Shown: positions 17,540 to 25,984 of the stretch, piece by piece | Numbering within the stretch: the stretch's first letter is position 1 | Layout: every line of letters begins with the position of its first letter | Notes under the pieces: generated by a model | Database searches by the model: none | What the model was told of the DNA's origin: nothing | What the model saw: the letters and a program-made list of their open reading frames with translations, nothing else | Position numbers and translations under genes: made by a program | NCBI RefSeq assembly: GCF_900112495.1 | Contig: NZ_FOMA01000004.1 | Coordinates: forward strand, 62,001-126,000 | DNA from: Bacillus sp. OV322 | GTDB lineage: Bacteria > Bacillota > Bacilli > Bacillales > DSM-1321 | Direction of reading: 5' to 3' | DNA: 64,000 bases

Positions 17540-18007
17540 CTATCCCGGCTGGTTCAAAACTGGTTCATTAGCAAACTGGGCTACAACAGTAAATCTTTCC
17601 ATGACCTCAGCACCTGTCAGATAAAAAGGGCCGCTCCTAAGCCAGGCATGAGCGATAAGCTCTCCCTGTTCATCCTTAGCCGTCCCTAAATAAAGAGTGC
17701 TTTCAATGTTTCTTTTTTCTAGCATTTTCATCCCGGCTATAGCCTTAACAAGACACTGGCTTTCCCAAAACGTATACCTGCTCATAATATGAATAGCTTT
17801 AGAAACACGGACTAAAACCTCTTTGTCTAGCGTTTCCGCTTTAAACGATGTCTCCTTTAGCTGTTCTCCTAAAGTCGGGGCCACTTTTGAAAAGGGGATG
17901 CTTTTAAGATACCGGGCTCTGCCTAACTGGATGAAAGCCTCCATTAACAGCAGCTTGGTTTTCATGTCGAATCTTATGAACGATTTTGCCTTCCTGTATA
18001 TGTTCAT
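17540..18007 (-). CDS. Lasso peptide leader peptidase (B2 protein, transglutaminase-like)
   Basis: A 155-residue protein of the split B2 type. The catalytic cysteine lies in WESQCLVKA (Cys85) and the catalytic histidine in IAHAWLRSG (His120), followed by the FTVVAQF segment typical of Bacillales B2 proteins. B2 cleaves the precursor after the penultimate-threonine leader end, guided by the B1 protein. It is 35 bp downstream of B1 and 152 bp upstream of the exporter. Confidence 0.88.
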   Translation of the reverse strand: MNIYRKAKSFIRFDMKTKLLLMEAFIQLGRARYLKSIPFSKVAPTLGEQLKETSFKAETLDKEVLVRVSKAIHIMSRYTFWESQCLVKAIAGMKMLEKRNIESTLYLGTAKDEQGELIAHAWLRSGPFYLTGAEVMERFTVVAQFANEPVLNQPG

Positions 18008-18042
18008 GATTTTCCTCCTGCAGCCAGAAAATGATGAAACGA

Positions 18043-18342
18043 TTAATTGCTGTCCTTAAGTTGTATTAATTCTTCATCTAGCATTTGTTTTAAAAAGGCA
18101 GTGACTTGATGTTCACATTCGTCGGGGGTAACATCATACTGGGAGGTTAGATTACTGCACAAATCTTGAAGGGATATTGGCTCTTTTATACGATCCCAAA
18201 TTTCTCCGCCTAATACCCCAAGATTATAATACTTGCCCTTTTCAATGCTTAACATCACTTTTTCTCCATCCATATTGCTGACGATGTTCCCTGGACTTTG
18301 GCTAACCATACTTTCTTTTGTGAATGAATGAGTACGAATCAT
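18043..18342 (-). CDS. Lasso peptide leader-recognition protein (B1, PqqD-like RRE)
   Basis: A 99-residue protein of the PqqD fold that binds the leader peptide and presents it to B2 and the cyclase. The beta-strands (GEKVMLSIEKGKYYNLGVLGGEIWDRI) and the C-terminal helices (DVTPDECEHQVTAFLKQMLDEELI) match the family. Its ATG overlaps the kinase stop by 4 bp. Confidence 0.88.
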   Translation of the reverse strand: MIRTHSFTKESMVSQSPGNIVSNMDGEKVMLSIEKGKYYNLGVLGGEIWDRIKEPISLQDLCSNLTSQYDVTPDECEHQVTAFLKQMLDEELIQLKDSN

Positions 18343-19277
18343 GATCTTTTCCCTCCGCCATGTATTGTTTTTACGATCATGTCTGCTAAGTCATTTGCCG
18401 TAAAACGATTTACTGGTCGCCGCAGCTGATAAAAGCCGAATTGATTAATCATTTTTGTACAAAGATTAAAATGCCACTCCATTAAACCGGAACGCTGAAT
18501 AAAGAAATTCCGGTACGTATGATAAAACAGCTTATAAAATCGCTCTAAACCTAAAAACTGCTGTATTTCTATCGCATCACTGTCATCAGTAACCAATTCA
18601 AACACACCAGCAAGCGGCAAGGATTCAGCAGCAAACTGTGAGGGAACAGGAACTGCAAATTTATCTTCCCTGACAATAAGCGGCTGATACCGGGTGGATT
18701 TCATACCAAAATGCTTCAGGCTATCAAGCCATAATTTCTGCTGCGGATAGGAAGGTGTGACAATTGGTTGATGGTTATCATTCAATGTGACCGGAATCAC
18801 ATCATCACTCAGCAATCGATATCCTCTCTTCATTAAGGCCGAAGCGAGAGTGGATTTCCCTGCACCAGAATCACCAACAATAGCATAAGCCTTTCCGTTT
18901 ATCGCGATTGCACTTCCGTGAATAGGCATGATTTCCCGCTGCAATAAAATGGCCCCCATACAGGTGCCAAGCAAGTATAGGCGAATCTCACGCTCGTGGC
19001 TGCCTTCAAATGGAGAATAGAATATTTTGTTTCCATCCTGAACGAGGAATATGGCTTTTTCGTCCAAATGGTACATCACCAAATTTTGCTTGATGACAAA
19101 ATCATCTCCTGGTTCAGAGTGTGCAGACCACATGTCATACAGCTCAGCTTCTTCAATGACGACATCAGACTGATATTCAACATCCAGCTTACGTAGAGGC
19201 AGTTCAGGCAGATGAATATCACTTGAAAGGGTTAATCCGAAAGCTTTATATATGGTTTTCGATAGAGTACTAATCAT
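18339..19277 (-). CDS. Lasso peptide kinase (HPr kinase/phosphorylase-like)
   Basis: A protein of about 312 residues with the HPr-kinase-like C-terminal domain: MPIHGSAI near residue 118, the P-loop GDSGAGKST (135-143) and LLSDDV (155-160). In paeninodin-type clusters this kinase phosphorylates the C-terminal serine of the precursor, and the precursor here does end in Ser. I start at ATG 19277, preceded by GGGAGCGAG; an ATG at 19298 has no site. It lies downstream of the precursor and an attenuating hairpin. Confidence 0.85.
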   Translation of the reverse strand: MISTLSKTIYKAFGLTLSSDIHLPELPLRKLDVEYQSDVVIEEAELYDMWSAHSEPGDDFVIKQNLVMYHLDEKAIFLVQDGNKIFYSPFEGSHEREIRLYLLGTCMGAILLQREIMPIHGSAIAINGKAYAIVGDSGAGKSTLASALMKRGYRLLSDDVIPVTLNDNHQPIVTPSYPQQKLWLDSLKHFGMKSTRYQPLIVREDKFAVPVPSQFAAESLPLAGVFELVTDDSDAIEIQQFLGLERFYKLFYHTYRNFFIQRSGLMEWHFNLCTKMINQFGFYQLRRPVNRFTANDLADMIVKTIHGGGKRS

Positions 19278-19323
19278 CACTAACTCGCTCCCATTCAAAT
19301 ATAACGGCTGATTTTTTTTATAA

Positions 19324-19346
19324 AGCCCCTATATGGTATAGGGACT
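19324..19346 (-). terminator. Attenuator-like hairpin after lasso precursor
   Basis: On the minus strand AGTCCCTATACCATATAGGGGCT folds into a 9-10 bp stem followed by TTATAAAAAA. The weak U-tract suggests partial termination or transcript stabilisation that raises precursor expression over the downstream kinase, B1, B2 and D genes. Confidence 0.6.
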
Positions 19347-19386
19347 TGTTACGATAATTTGATTAGTTCTATTTTACATAGGTTAA

Positions 19387-19521
19387 TTAACTTCTAAATG
19401 TTATTTTTCCTCTTGGGGTATTTTCTGGAAAAGCAGCATCAGTGTAATCACCACTAGTCCCCAGCATGGTCTTATTAACATCCAAGACTTCCAATACAGG
19501 TTTTGTCCAAACCTTTTTCAT
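19387..19521 (-). CDS. Lasso peptide precursor (A)
   Basis: A 44-residue ORF with an excellent site (AAAGGAGGTGATTACA) 15 bp after the cyclase stop. The leader MKKVWTKPVLEVLDVNKTM has the W/YxxPxL B1-recognition motif and threonine at its penultimate position. The 25-residue core begins LGTSGDYTD and ends GKITFRS. Asp9 fits a nine-residue macrolactam ring closed on Leu1, and the terminal Ser suits phosphorylation by the adjacent kinase. Leader and ring length closely follow paeninodin, but the core sequence is different and basic near its end (RGK, R). The product can be called a candidate new phosphorylated lasso peptide. Confidence 0.92.
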   Translation of the reverse strand: MKKVWTKPVLEVLDVNKTMLGTSGDYTDAAFPENTPRGKITFRS

Positions 19522-19535
19522 TGTAATCACCTCCT

Positions 19536-21479
19536 TTAATCAAACCTTTTAAGAAACCTTCCCACTATTAAACTTCTCATTAAAAATTTAAGATTCGGGT
19601 CTGTTGCGGCTTCTGGACTTGGTACGTCTTTCAGTTTTGATAACGCTGTCTTAATGGTTTGTCCATCTAAATATTCCATTGCACAATCATCGGAACCAAT
19701 CTGCTGGAGTTCATTTTTAATTAAATCCCACTTCGGAATCATCCTGTGCACCCAATCAGCACCCTGCACCCCTCGAATGCGCTGATTCATTCTGATTTTG
19801 TCCGGTAAATAATTTTCTGTACCCCTTCTAATCAATGCCCGGTCTATGCCTTTCTGAACATATTGGTTTTCCGGAAGTGATAAACAGAAGCGGATGACAC
19901 GCAAATCATTGGTAGGATCACGTTTCCATAACGAGTATCTTAAAGAAAGCTTGGATGTTAGTGTGTTTCCTGCATTCCACTGGAAAATGTCTTCAAAGTG
20001 CTTTTTTCTTTCAAAAAAGATGTTTGTATTGGAATACCAGCCTGATTGATCTATTCCATATTCGTTAAATTTAGAATACACTTTAGTTCTTTCAGCAAAT
20101 GCAGGGTTAATTAATGAAGGTATTTTGTAGGATGTGCTATCGGGCTTGACCCGATCTATTATCGGAAAAGCAATCCTCGCAATATATTGCAGATTCCGCT
20201 TTCTTGAGCCGCCGCCAACACATCTTTGATACTGAAGCAACTCTTGATTAAGACGAATCCATTTCAACCCTTTTAATAGAATAGAATAATATTCTAAGGG
20301 GAAACCCCAGGACACGGAGAAGTTGCCACGGTCACCATTCAGCAAAACCCCTATGTTTTCTTTATAGGCGTTTTCAAACATGCCTTTTAACCAAAATGAG
20401 TTCTCGAAAAATTTATAAGGCATTTCCAGAACGTCTAGAAAATCATCAATTTCTGAGTAGGAATCTCTCCCCGTAAAGTTATCATAATGATCGGTAATCC
20501 CCCCCACATACTCGACAGTAGATTTGATATAGGGCCGCTCATCTGCCAATAAGTATTTGGGTGTAAAGTCTTTAAAATCATCGGGAGGAAAATAGCTGAA
20601 TGTATGGAGCGGCTTTCCCTCGCTTTGCAGCTTTCTAGCAGCAAAGCCTACAACGGCACCAGAATCTAGGCCTCCGCTTAGCTGTGAACCGACATTTCGA
20701 TTAGTTCTTAACCGCGAATTTACCGCTTCCTGAAAAACACTCTGAAACGCTTCTACATATTCTTCATCAGAACTTAGCTTTAGCCGCTTACCTTGAGTTA
20801 AGTATGAATATCTTTTAACATATACTTTATTTTTTTCTATTGTAATACTGTGTGAAGGAGGCACTTGCTTTACCGTTTGATAAGGAGTCAGTGAAGAATC
20901 GACAGCATCTATCATGCCAGAAACCGCCAAATAATCTGCAAGCCAATCTTCGTTGAGTTTTTTCTGAACATATGGAAGTGACAACAGCGGGTCAATCGTA
21001 GAACAAAAGGCTAAATTTTCAGAATTTTCATGATAGTAAAGGGTCCTGCTTCCCGAAAAATCTCTGGCACCAAACAGCGTATGATTCTTCTGATCCCATA
21101 TCATAAAAGCAAAATCACCAACCAAAAACTTCGGAGCATCCTCTCCCCATTTATAGTAAGAAAGAAGAATGATTTCACTGTCTGTCATGGATGTCTGCTC
21201 CGATGCTTCAACCTGCAGCCTTCCAAACAATTCACTTCTGTTGTCGATAATAGCATCTGCAGTAATGGCACACTGCCTTTCAGAATCATAATACGGCAGC
21301 ACCTCACCCACAGACTCAGCAGTAATCCACTGAGCATGGCAGCCCAGAAAAACTTTGTCAGAATGCCAAGTCCCGATTTGATCGGCAGGATATCTCAAAA
21401 AACCCCTCATTAAAACATGGCCGTATTGATCATTCAAAACCCCCCTGCCTAAATGAAAGACACCCGTAATAGCACTCAT
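19536..21479 (-). CDS. Lasso cyclase (asparagine synthetase-like, C protein)
   Basis: An enzyme of about 647 residues that adenylates the Asp9 side chain of the core and closes the macrolactam with the N-terminus. The C-terminal domain has the ATP pyrophosphatase motif SQLSGGLDSGAV (around residue 268). The N-terminal glutaminase-like domain lacks the catalytic Cys2, as usual in lasso cyclases. ATG 21479 (MSAITGVF) is preferred because GGGGGATAAG precedes it; an upstream ATG gives MGDK. It is the first gene of the main operon, behind a SigA-type promoter at 21575-21603. Confidence 0.9.
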   Translation of the reverse strand: MSAITGVFHLGRGVLNDQYGHVLMRGFLRYPADQIGTWHSDKVFLGCHAQWITAESVGEVLPYYDSERQCAITADAIIDNRSELFGRLQVEASEQTSMTDSEIILLSYYKWGEDAPKFLVGDFAFMIWDQKNHTLFGARDFSGSRTLYYHENSENLAFCSTIDPLLSLPYVQKKLNEDWLADYLAVSGMIDAVDSSLTPYQTVKQVPPSHSITIEKNKVYVKRYSYLTQGKRLKLSSDEEYVEAFQSVFQEAVNSRLRTNRNVGSQLSGGLDSGAVVGFAARKLQSEGKPLHTFSYFPPDDFKDFTPKYLLADERPYIKSTVEYVGGITDHYDNFTGRDSYSEIDDFLDVLEMPYKFFENSFWLKGMFENAYKENIGVLLNGDRGNFSVSWGFPLEYYSILLKGLKWIRLNQELLQYQRCVGGGSRKRNLQYIARIAFPIIDRVKPDSTSYKIPSLINPAFAERTKVYSKFNEYGIDQSGWYSNTNIFFERKKHFEDIFQWNAGNTLTSKLSLRYSLWKRDPTNDLRVIRFCLSLPENQYVQKGIDRALIRRGTENYLPDKIRMNQRIRGVQGADWVHRMIPKWDLIKNELQQIGSDDCAMEYLDGQTIKTALSKLKDVPSPEAATDPNLKFLMRSLIVGRFLKRFD

Positions 21480-21509
21480 CTTATCCCCCATTGTAACAAT
21501 TTAAGATTA

Positions 21510-21538
21510 TTCCAACTTTCTTGAAAGAATAATCATGA
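21510..21538 (-). promoter_or_regulatory. Stem-loop in the lasso operon 5' leader
   Basis: GATTATTC ... GAATAATC (8-bp perfect arms), with an inner CTTTC/GAAAG, lies between the promoter and the cyclase start. It could be a stabilising 5' hairpin or a second operator. Confidence 0.45.
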
Positions 21539-21547
21539 ACACAAAAT

Positions 21548-21563
21548 GTTCTTAATAAAGAAC
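21548..21563. promoter_or_regulatory. Candidate operator of lasso operon
   Basis: GTTCTT-AATA-AAGAAC has perfect 6-bp arms and sits 11 bp downstream of the -10 box, over the expected transcription start. A near-identical site occupies the same place at the nucleotidyltransferase promoter (23074-23089). Confidence 0.55.
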
Positions 21564-21574
21564 TATTTAATGTA

Positions 21575-21603
21575 AAAATACTCTATTTTAAGAAATGTGT
21601 CAA
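21575..21603 (-). promoter_or_regulatory. SigA-type promoter of lasso operon
   Basis: TTGACA (21603-21598), 17-bp spacer, TATTTT (21580-21575) on the minus strand. The -35 is perfect. Confidence 0.7.
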
Positions 21604-21754
21604 TATTTAAAACTAAAGCGTTGGAATTAAGATGTCTTTTGTAATATTTTGCTATGATTTACTTAGTTAATAATATATTTTATAAGTACACCTTAAACTC
21701 TTTGGTAATTTAGTTTAATTTCTATTAGAAATATTCCGCACATATTATTATCAT

Positions 21755-22939
21755 TTAATTTCGAGAAATTCCCGCATTTGTTCTTGATTTTCTAATTGCC
21801 CATAAAAATGGACGCAATGGAAAATATAAAAAATGAAGGGTTTTAGGTAACCTCAATGTCATTGCATCAGCAGAACTAGGATAAAACAAAACCATTATTG
21901 AATATATTTTCTGCAGATTTTTTGAATTTAAGGATAAACGATATCGTTTATAGTAAATGCTGGACATGGTGATGTCTAATGGCAAAATATCTTTTATAAA
22001 AGGTAGTGCCTTATATGCTAATTCCTTTGAACGACTTTTAACAATCAATAGGTTCATATCTTCATTAGTTGGAGTTTTTAATAGGAGCGAAGATAAAATT
22101 AGTGCTTGCCCAACTAGATGGAGAATTTGGTAGTTTTTTAAAAGTATGTTCACCTTGTTAAGATTGATTCCGCCTCTTACCAACTTATCAATATCTAAAA
22201 GCCAGCGAAGACGAAACCAAGCATGTCTGGAACCATGAGAAATAAGAAATAAAAATAAATCCTCTTTTCCTAAAAAATTAACTGGGTGGCTAGTTATTGT
22301 ACTTACTCTTTTTCTTTTCCAGAGTTCTTTAAATTTAGGTTCACTCGAAGGAAATGGATTCAGTCTCCAATGAATTTCAAGCTGAATATTTCTTGCAGGA
22401 TGGTAATAAACGATGTGGTGTATTCTCCATTTCCATTCATTTAAGATATACGGTTCTAACTTTTTTTCATACCCAGAACTTAGAAGAAGTTTATCTGCTT
22501 TTTGAAGGGAATCTATCGGAATAAAAATATCTAAATCCTTAGATGTTCTTAATGAAATATCTCCGTAAATATCGGCAGCGATTACTGGCCCTTTTAAAAA
22601 TAGGGTAGAAATGTGGTTCTCGGTAAATAATTTACTTATTCGTTCCATTTCCCCGCATAGCGCAAGCATGCTAAATGTGTTCTTATGATATTCTTGGTAT
22701 AAAGTTTGAACAACAAATTGGGGTATCAGTTTATCATCTAACATTTTTAATTTTGAATAAATGACGGGATAAACACGATGATGCATAGTTAATTGAAGAA
22801 ATAGCTTCCAATCAATCTCCTTAAAAGAATAACTTGAAAAGTAATCATCTATTTCTTCTTTTTCCATAGCTAAAATTTCTAGTAATAACTTTAATTCATT
22901 TGGAAATAATTCTTTTTCCAGATTAAAACTATTTTCCAT
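21755..22939 (-). CDS. Nucleotidyltransferase-family protein of the lasso cluster
   Basis: A 394-residue protein of the NTP_transf_5 type. The catalytic region reads FLKGPVIAADIYGDISLRTSKDLDIFIP (about residues 114-142), with the D-x-D pair in DLDIF. Similar genes accompany lasso clusters in Bacillus, such as the pseudomycoidin cluster, where they extend or modify the phosphate group. It is a separate transcription unit upstream of the cyclase with its own promoter (23099-23127) and a related operator. The reaction catalysed here is inferred. Lower GC than the cluster core. Confidence 0.75.
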   Translation of the reverse strand: MENSFNLEKELFPNELKLLLEILAMEKEEIDDYFSSYSFKEIDWKLFLQLTMHHRVYPVIYSKLKMLDDKLIPQFVVQTLYQEYHKNTFSMLALCGEMERISKLFTENHISTLFLKGPVIAADIYGDISLRTSKDLDIFIPIDSLQKADKLLLSSGYEKKLEPYILNEWKWRIHHIVYYHPARNIQLEIHWRLNPFPSSEPKFKELWKRKRVSTITSHPVNFLGKEDLFLFLISHGSRHAWFRLRWLLDIDKLVRGGINLNKVNILLKNYQILHLVGQALILSSLLLKTPTNEDMNLLIVKSRSKELAYKALPFIKDILPLDITMSSIYYKRYRLSLNSKNLQKIYSIMVLFYPSSADAMTLRLPKTLHFLYFPLRPFLWAIRKSRTNAGISRN

Positions 22940-23073
22940 TGTTATTCTCCCTGTATTCTTATTCTTATTTTATTGTTTATAACTTAAATATTTTTAAAAG
23001 TACAGAATAGAAGATGTAGGTAAGAAAATTTTAGATGGGCTTCAAAAAGTTTAAACTATATTGTTGAAATATC

Positions 23074-23089
23074 GTTCTTTATAAAGAAT
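23074..23089. promoter_or_regulatory. Candidate operator of nucleotidyltransferase gene
   Basis: GTTCTT-TATA-AAGAAT matches the palindrome at 21548-21563 and starts 9 bp downstream of the -10 box, the same relative position. Confidence 0.55.
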
Positions 23090-23098
23090 TTTATTGAT

Positions 23099-23127
23099 AA
23101 TTTACCTCACCTTACTGATAATGTCAA
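23099..23127 (-). promoter_or_regulatory. SigA-type promoter of nucleotidyltransferase gene
   Basis: TTGACA (23127-23122), 17-bp spacer, TAAATT (23104-23099) on the minus strand. Confidence 0.6.
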
Positions 23128-23156
23128 TAATAAAGAATTATTATCACTTTTTGTGA

Positions 23157-23342
23157 CTTGACACAAAAACAGGAAAACGATTTAGAATTTGTGGCAATAA
23201 TGTTAGCAACACACAAACATTACAAGAGAATCCTTTGTTACTAGAATTTACAAAATTCGAAGTTGTTAATCAAAAGATTTTTCCCACTCATTACTTTATC
23301 TATGTCGATAAAAAGTCGGCTGAGAAAATCCTCTATATCTAA
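23157..23342 (+). pseudogene. Start-less protein fragment beside the lasso cluster
   Basis: A plus-strand open frame without a start codon reads FRICGNNVSNTQTLQENP and ends FIYVDKKSAEKILYI before TAA, 12 bp left of the IS21 end. The composition looks protein-coding, but the 5' part is missing. It overlaps the nucleotidyltransferase promoter region. No family is recognised. Confidence 0.35.
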
Positions 23343-23414
23343 TTTTGTTGGTCATGTCAACGCCGGTTTATTTTTCCCCATTGTCATCGGAATAAAAGTC
23401 CCCATTTATATCGG

Positions 23415-24176
23415 TTACTCAGTTACTTTGGCTGGGAACATTCCAGCCTTTTTCTTTTCTTTGAGGCGATAGGACTCTCCTTTGATATTAAAAGTGACAG
23501 AGTGATGAAGGAGTCGATCTAGAATCGCTGTAGCTAAAACATCATCCCCAAATACTTTTCCCCATTCAATAAATGATTTATTAGATGTTAAGATCATAGC
23601 CCCATTTTCATATCGTTTGGACACCACCTGAAAAAAGATATTGGCTGTTAGTTCATCAAATGGAAAATATCCTACCTCGTCTATGAGGAGTAAATTGAGG
23701 CGGCTCCATTTGTTAACTAAGCGATGGAGAGTTCCTTTTGATTCTGCCTTTCGGCATTCTGATACCACTTCATCAGCTGTTAAAAATAACGCAGTGTATC
23801 CTTGTGTAATAGCTTCTACGGCAAAGGATATTGCTAAATGGGTTTTTCCTACACCTGGTGGACCAAATAGAATCCTATTTTTCCCATTTGCGATGTACCT
23901 ACAAGTCAAGGTTTCCTTCACACGCTGTTCACTTACACTAGGCTGAAACGTATACTCAAAATCATGGATGTTCTTCATGTAAGGAAGCTTGGCGCTCTTC
24001 ATCCTGTTGGACAGGAGATTCCCCTGTCTAGCTTCAGTTTCTCTCAAAACAAGAGTGTGCTAAAAATCAAAATATGATACATTATTTCTAGAAGCGTTCT
24101 CTAAAAGATCATCTAATTGGTTGGCTATTTCCTGCCAACCAAGATTCTCTAGCTGCTCTTCGAGTTGGTTTTTCAT
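23415..24176 (-). pseudogene. istB: IS21 helper ATPase IstB, interrupted by an amber codon
   Basis: The gene starts with ATG 24176, overlapping the istA stop, and reads MKNQLEEQLENLGWQ onwards. Codon 39 is TAG (24062-24060) where relatives have a leucine (FDF-stop-HTLVLRETEARQ), in frame with the remainder. The rest is intact, with Walker A GPPGVGKTH, Walker B LLLIDEVGYFPFD and the AAA+ sensor TSNKSF. A downstream re-start at 24047 would give a 210-residue product lacking the N-terminal domain. Confidence 0.85.
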
Positions 24177-25441
24177 ATTGAATCACCTTCTTCCAGAGCA
24201 GCATAAGAAGCTAGAGAACGTGTTTCAACAATAGGAGTAGGGACAGTTCCAGAATCTTTGGCCGCCAAACCAGTGGGATTCTCATGTTCCTGCTCTTTTC
24301 CTGTTTTGTGTAATCCTTCATAATGCTCTAGCTTCACATGAACACTCGTTTTACCCGTTAAAATAGGGTGTTGAGCCAAGCACTCCTTCTCATCATAGAT
24401 TTCAATTTGATGATCCAAGGTTACTTTAACCTTTACTTTATATCCCGCATACCGGAAAGGGACGAAATACTTTTTGCCTAAATAAGAGATGAAACAATCC
24501 CGGCTTACTTCACGTATCTCCCAATGACTAGTCGGGAAGAGGGGTTTTGTTCCCCAAGTCTGAAGAAACCTTTGTTCGTGTTGTAGGCGTTGAACCGGTG
24601 GTTCATTAGTTGTTTGATTCTTCTTTTGATTCGCTGTTTGATCAAGCCATATACGGATATCATGATTTAAGGCGTATATTGTAGGTTCATGTTTTCTTTG
24701 GAAGAAATTATTCTTTACATATAGAACCGTTCTTACCACTTTCCCCTTGGTTTGTGGACGATGAGGTTTACATGCTTTTGGGATGATTCCATAATAGGCT
24801 AGAAAATCTTCAAACGTTCTATTAAATCGAATCTCTACTGGACTATGCTTCGTGACGACTGTTTTCATATTGTCATAGAGAATCTGTTCCGGTAGACCGT
24901 TAAAGTATGCGAAGGCATTCATGTGGCATTTCATCAGAGTTTCTAATTTCATATCTGTTGTAAACTCCACATACTTCATTCTGGAATAACTTAAAACCAT
25001 GATGAATGCATAAACTTTTTGAAGCTTACCATCTACTTCATACATACCTACATCCGCCCAATCCATCTGAGCTTGTTTTCCTGGTGTTGTTTCAAATCGT
25101 ACAGTGGCTTGTTTTTTCGGTTGAACCCGATAGGGTTTTATAAACTCTCGGAGGATAGTTGTTTTTCCCTCGTATCCCATGGCTTGAATTTCCTCAAATA
25201 GCACCATGCAATTTGTTGTTCCCTCTTGAATCCTTTGAAGAAGATAAGGCTTAAATGTTGCTAATTTACTCTCCCTAACTTTACGCTTAGATGATTGAGG
25301 TAATTGATCTTGATTTATGTATTTACTTACTATTTTACGATCAAACCCTGTCTCTTCAGCTATAGCTGTTTTTGTCCATCCTTTTTGATGTAATTCTCTT
25401 ATCATAAAAAATTCCCCAGTCTTCAGCATCGTCTCAAACAC
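24173..25441 (-). CDS. istA: IS21 transposase IstA, catalytic glutamate replaced
   Basis: A 422-residue transposase: N-terminal helix-turn-helix (HQKGWTKTAIAEETGFDRKIVSKYI), then the DDE RNase H domain with DWADVG and YDNMKT. The third catalytic residue should be the Glu of TKGKVERT, but the sequence reads TKGKVVRTVLYVK, with GTA in place of GAA (near 24742), and the usual Gly three residues on is Leu. The frame is open throughout, but the enzyme is predicted inactive. Confidence 0.88.
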   Translation of the reverse strand: MFETMLKTGEFFMIRELHQKGWTKTAIAEETGFDRKIVSKYINQDQLPQSSKRKVRESKLATFKPYLLQRIQEGTTNCMVLFEEIQAMGYEGKTTILREFIKPYRVQPKKQATVRFETTPGKQAQMDWADVGMYEVDGKLQKVYAFIMVLSYSRMKYVEFTTDMKLETLMKCHMNAFAYFNGLPEQILYDNMKTVVTKHSPVEIRFNRTFEDFLAYYGIIPKACKPHRPQTKGKVVRTVLYVKNNFFQRKHEPTIYALNHDIRIWLDQTANQKKNQTTNEPPVQRLQHEQRFLQTWGTKPLFPTSHWEIREVSRDCFISYLGKKYFVPFRYAGYKVKVKVTLDHQIEIYDEKECLAQHPILTGKTSVHVKLEHYEGLHKTGKEQEHENPTGLAAKDSGTVPTPIVETRSLASYAALEEGDSI

Positions 25442-25647
25442 TCCAACCCTCTTAAGTGATTAGACAATTATCTGTTATTATTGGGGAATTTTAAACCGCT
25501 GATATTGGGTATTTTAGCACCGTTGATGACAGGTCAAAAGTTATATGAAATTAATGTCGAAATGTTTAGATATAAATATGGACATTATATTCGACTAATT
25601 ATGGACAGGCACAGGCAATACCGTCAACTTTCGGAAATTTAGGGGTG

Positions 25648-25815
25648 TCAAAAATAGATATGCTCACCCACGCCATGGAAGAAGGAGACTTCTATGCCGG
25701 CTGCTTTGACCGTGCAAACAGGATCGGGGGAAAGTGTGGCTGCATTCGCAGTAAGAATATTTTCTTTTTTGATATGCAATGTAACAGGGACGATGGTAAG
25801 TTTTTGTGGAGGCAT
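25648..25815 (-). CDS. Small protein of 55 residues with strong ribosome binding site, function unknown
   Basis: The ORF reads MPPQKLTIVPVTLHIKKENI and ends EVSFFHGVGEHIYF. AAAGGAGGTG lies upstream at ideal spacing, and the AT-rich sequence further upstream could hold a promoter. Beta-strand-like hydrophobic alternation and a single Cys are visible; no family is recognised. It lies 116 bp from the IS21 end and may have been shortened: the sequence after its stop continues open in another frame (KFPKVDGIACACP). Confidence 0.55.
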   Translation of the reverse strand: MPPQKLTIVPVTLHIKKENILTANAATLSPDPVCTVKAAGIEVSFFHGVGEHIYF

Positions 25816-25984
25816 GGAAAAGCACCTCCTTTAATTAGATACGTTTATCGTACCCGAGGTGCCTTTCATTTTATATGCGTTGTTTGAATACGGGCTTACA
25901 GAATTGGAAATCAAAGGTTCACTTTTAATGTAATCAAAACTTATAAAAGTGGGTCAAAACTAACTTATCAAAAACGAAAAACAA

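Larger units (their letters stand above)
23355..25531 (-). mobile_element. IS21-family insertion sequence with 5-bp target duplication
   Basis: The element carries istA and istB in the usual overlapping order. Its left end begins TGTCAACGCCGG and its right end, read inwards, TGTCATCAACGGTG; each is followed by further loosely matching blocks (CCCCATTGTCATCGG and CCCAATATCAGCGG), the multiple terminal repeats of this family. Both ends are flanked by GGTCA (23350-23354 and 25532-25536). Both genes carry disabling changes, so the copy is probably immobile without a helper element. Confidence 0.88.

Noticed and set aside
23415-24047. Shorter IstB as an intact 210-residue gene
   Set aside because: Sequence upstream of this start is clearly the IstB N-terminus in the same frame, broken only by TAG, so the full-length pseudogene call is better.
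25645-25887. Plus-strand 80-residue open frame next to the IS21 element
   Set aside because: Antisense to the better-supported 55-residue gene, whose ribosome binding site it overlaps; no start signal of its own.
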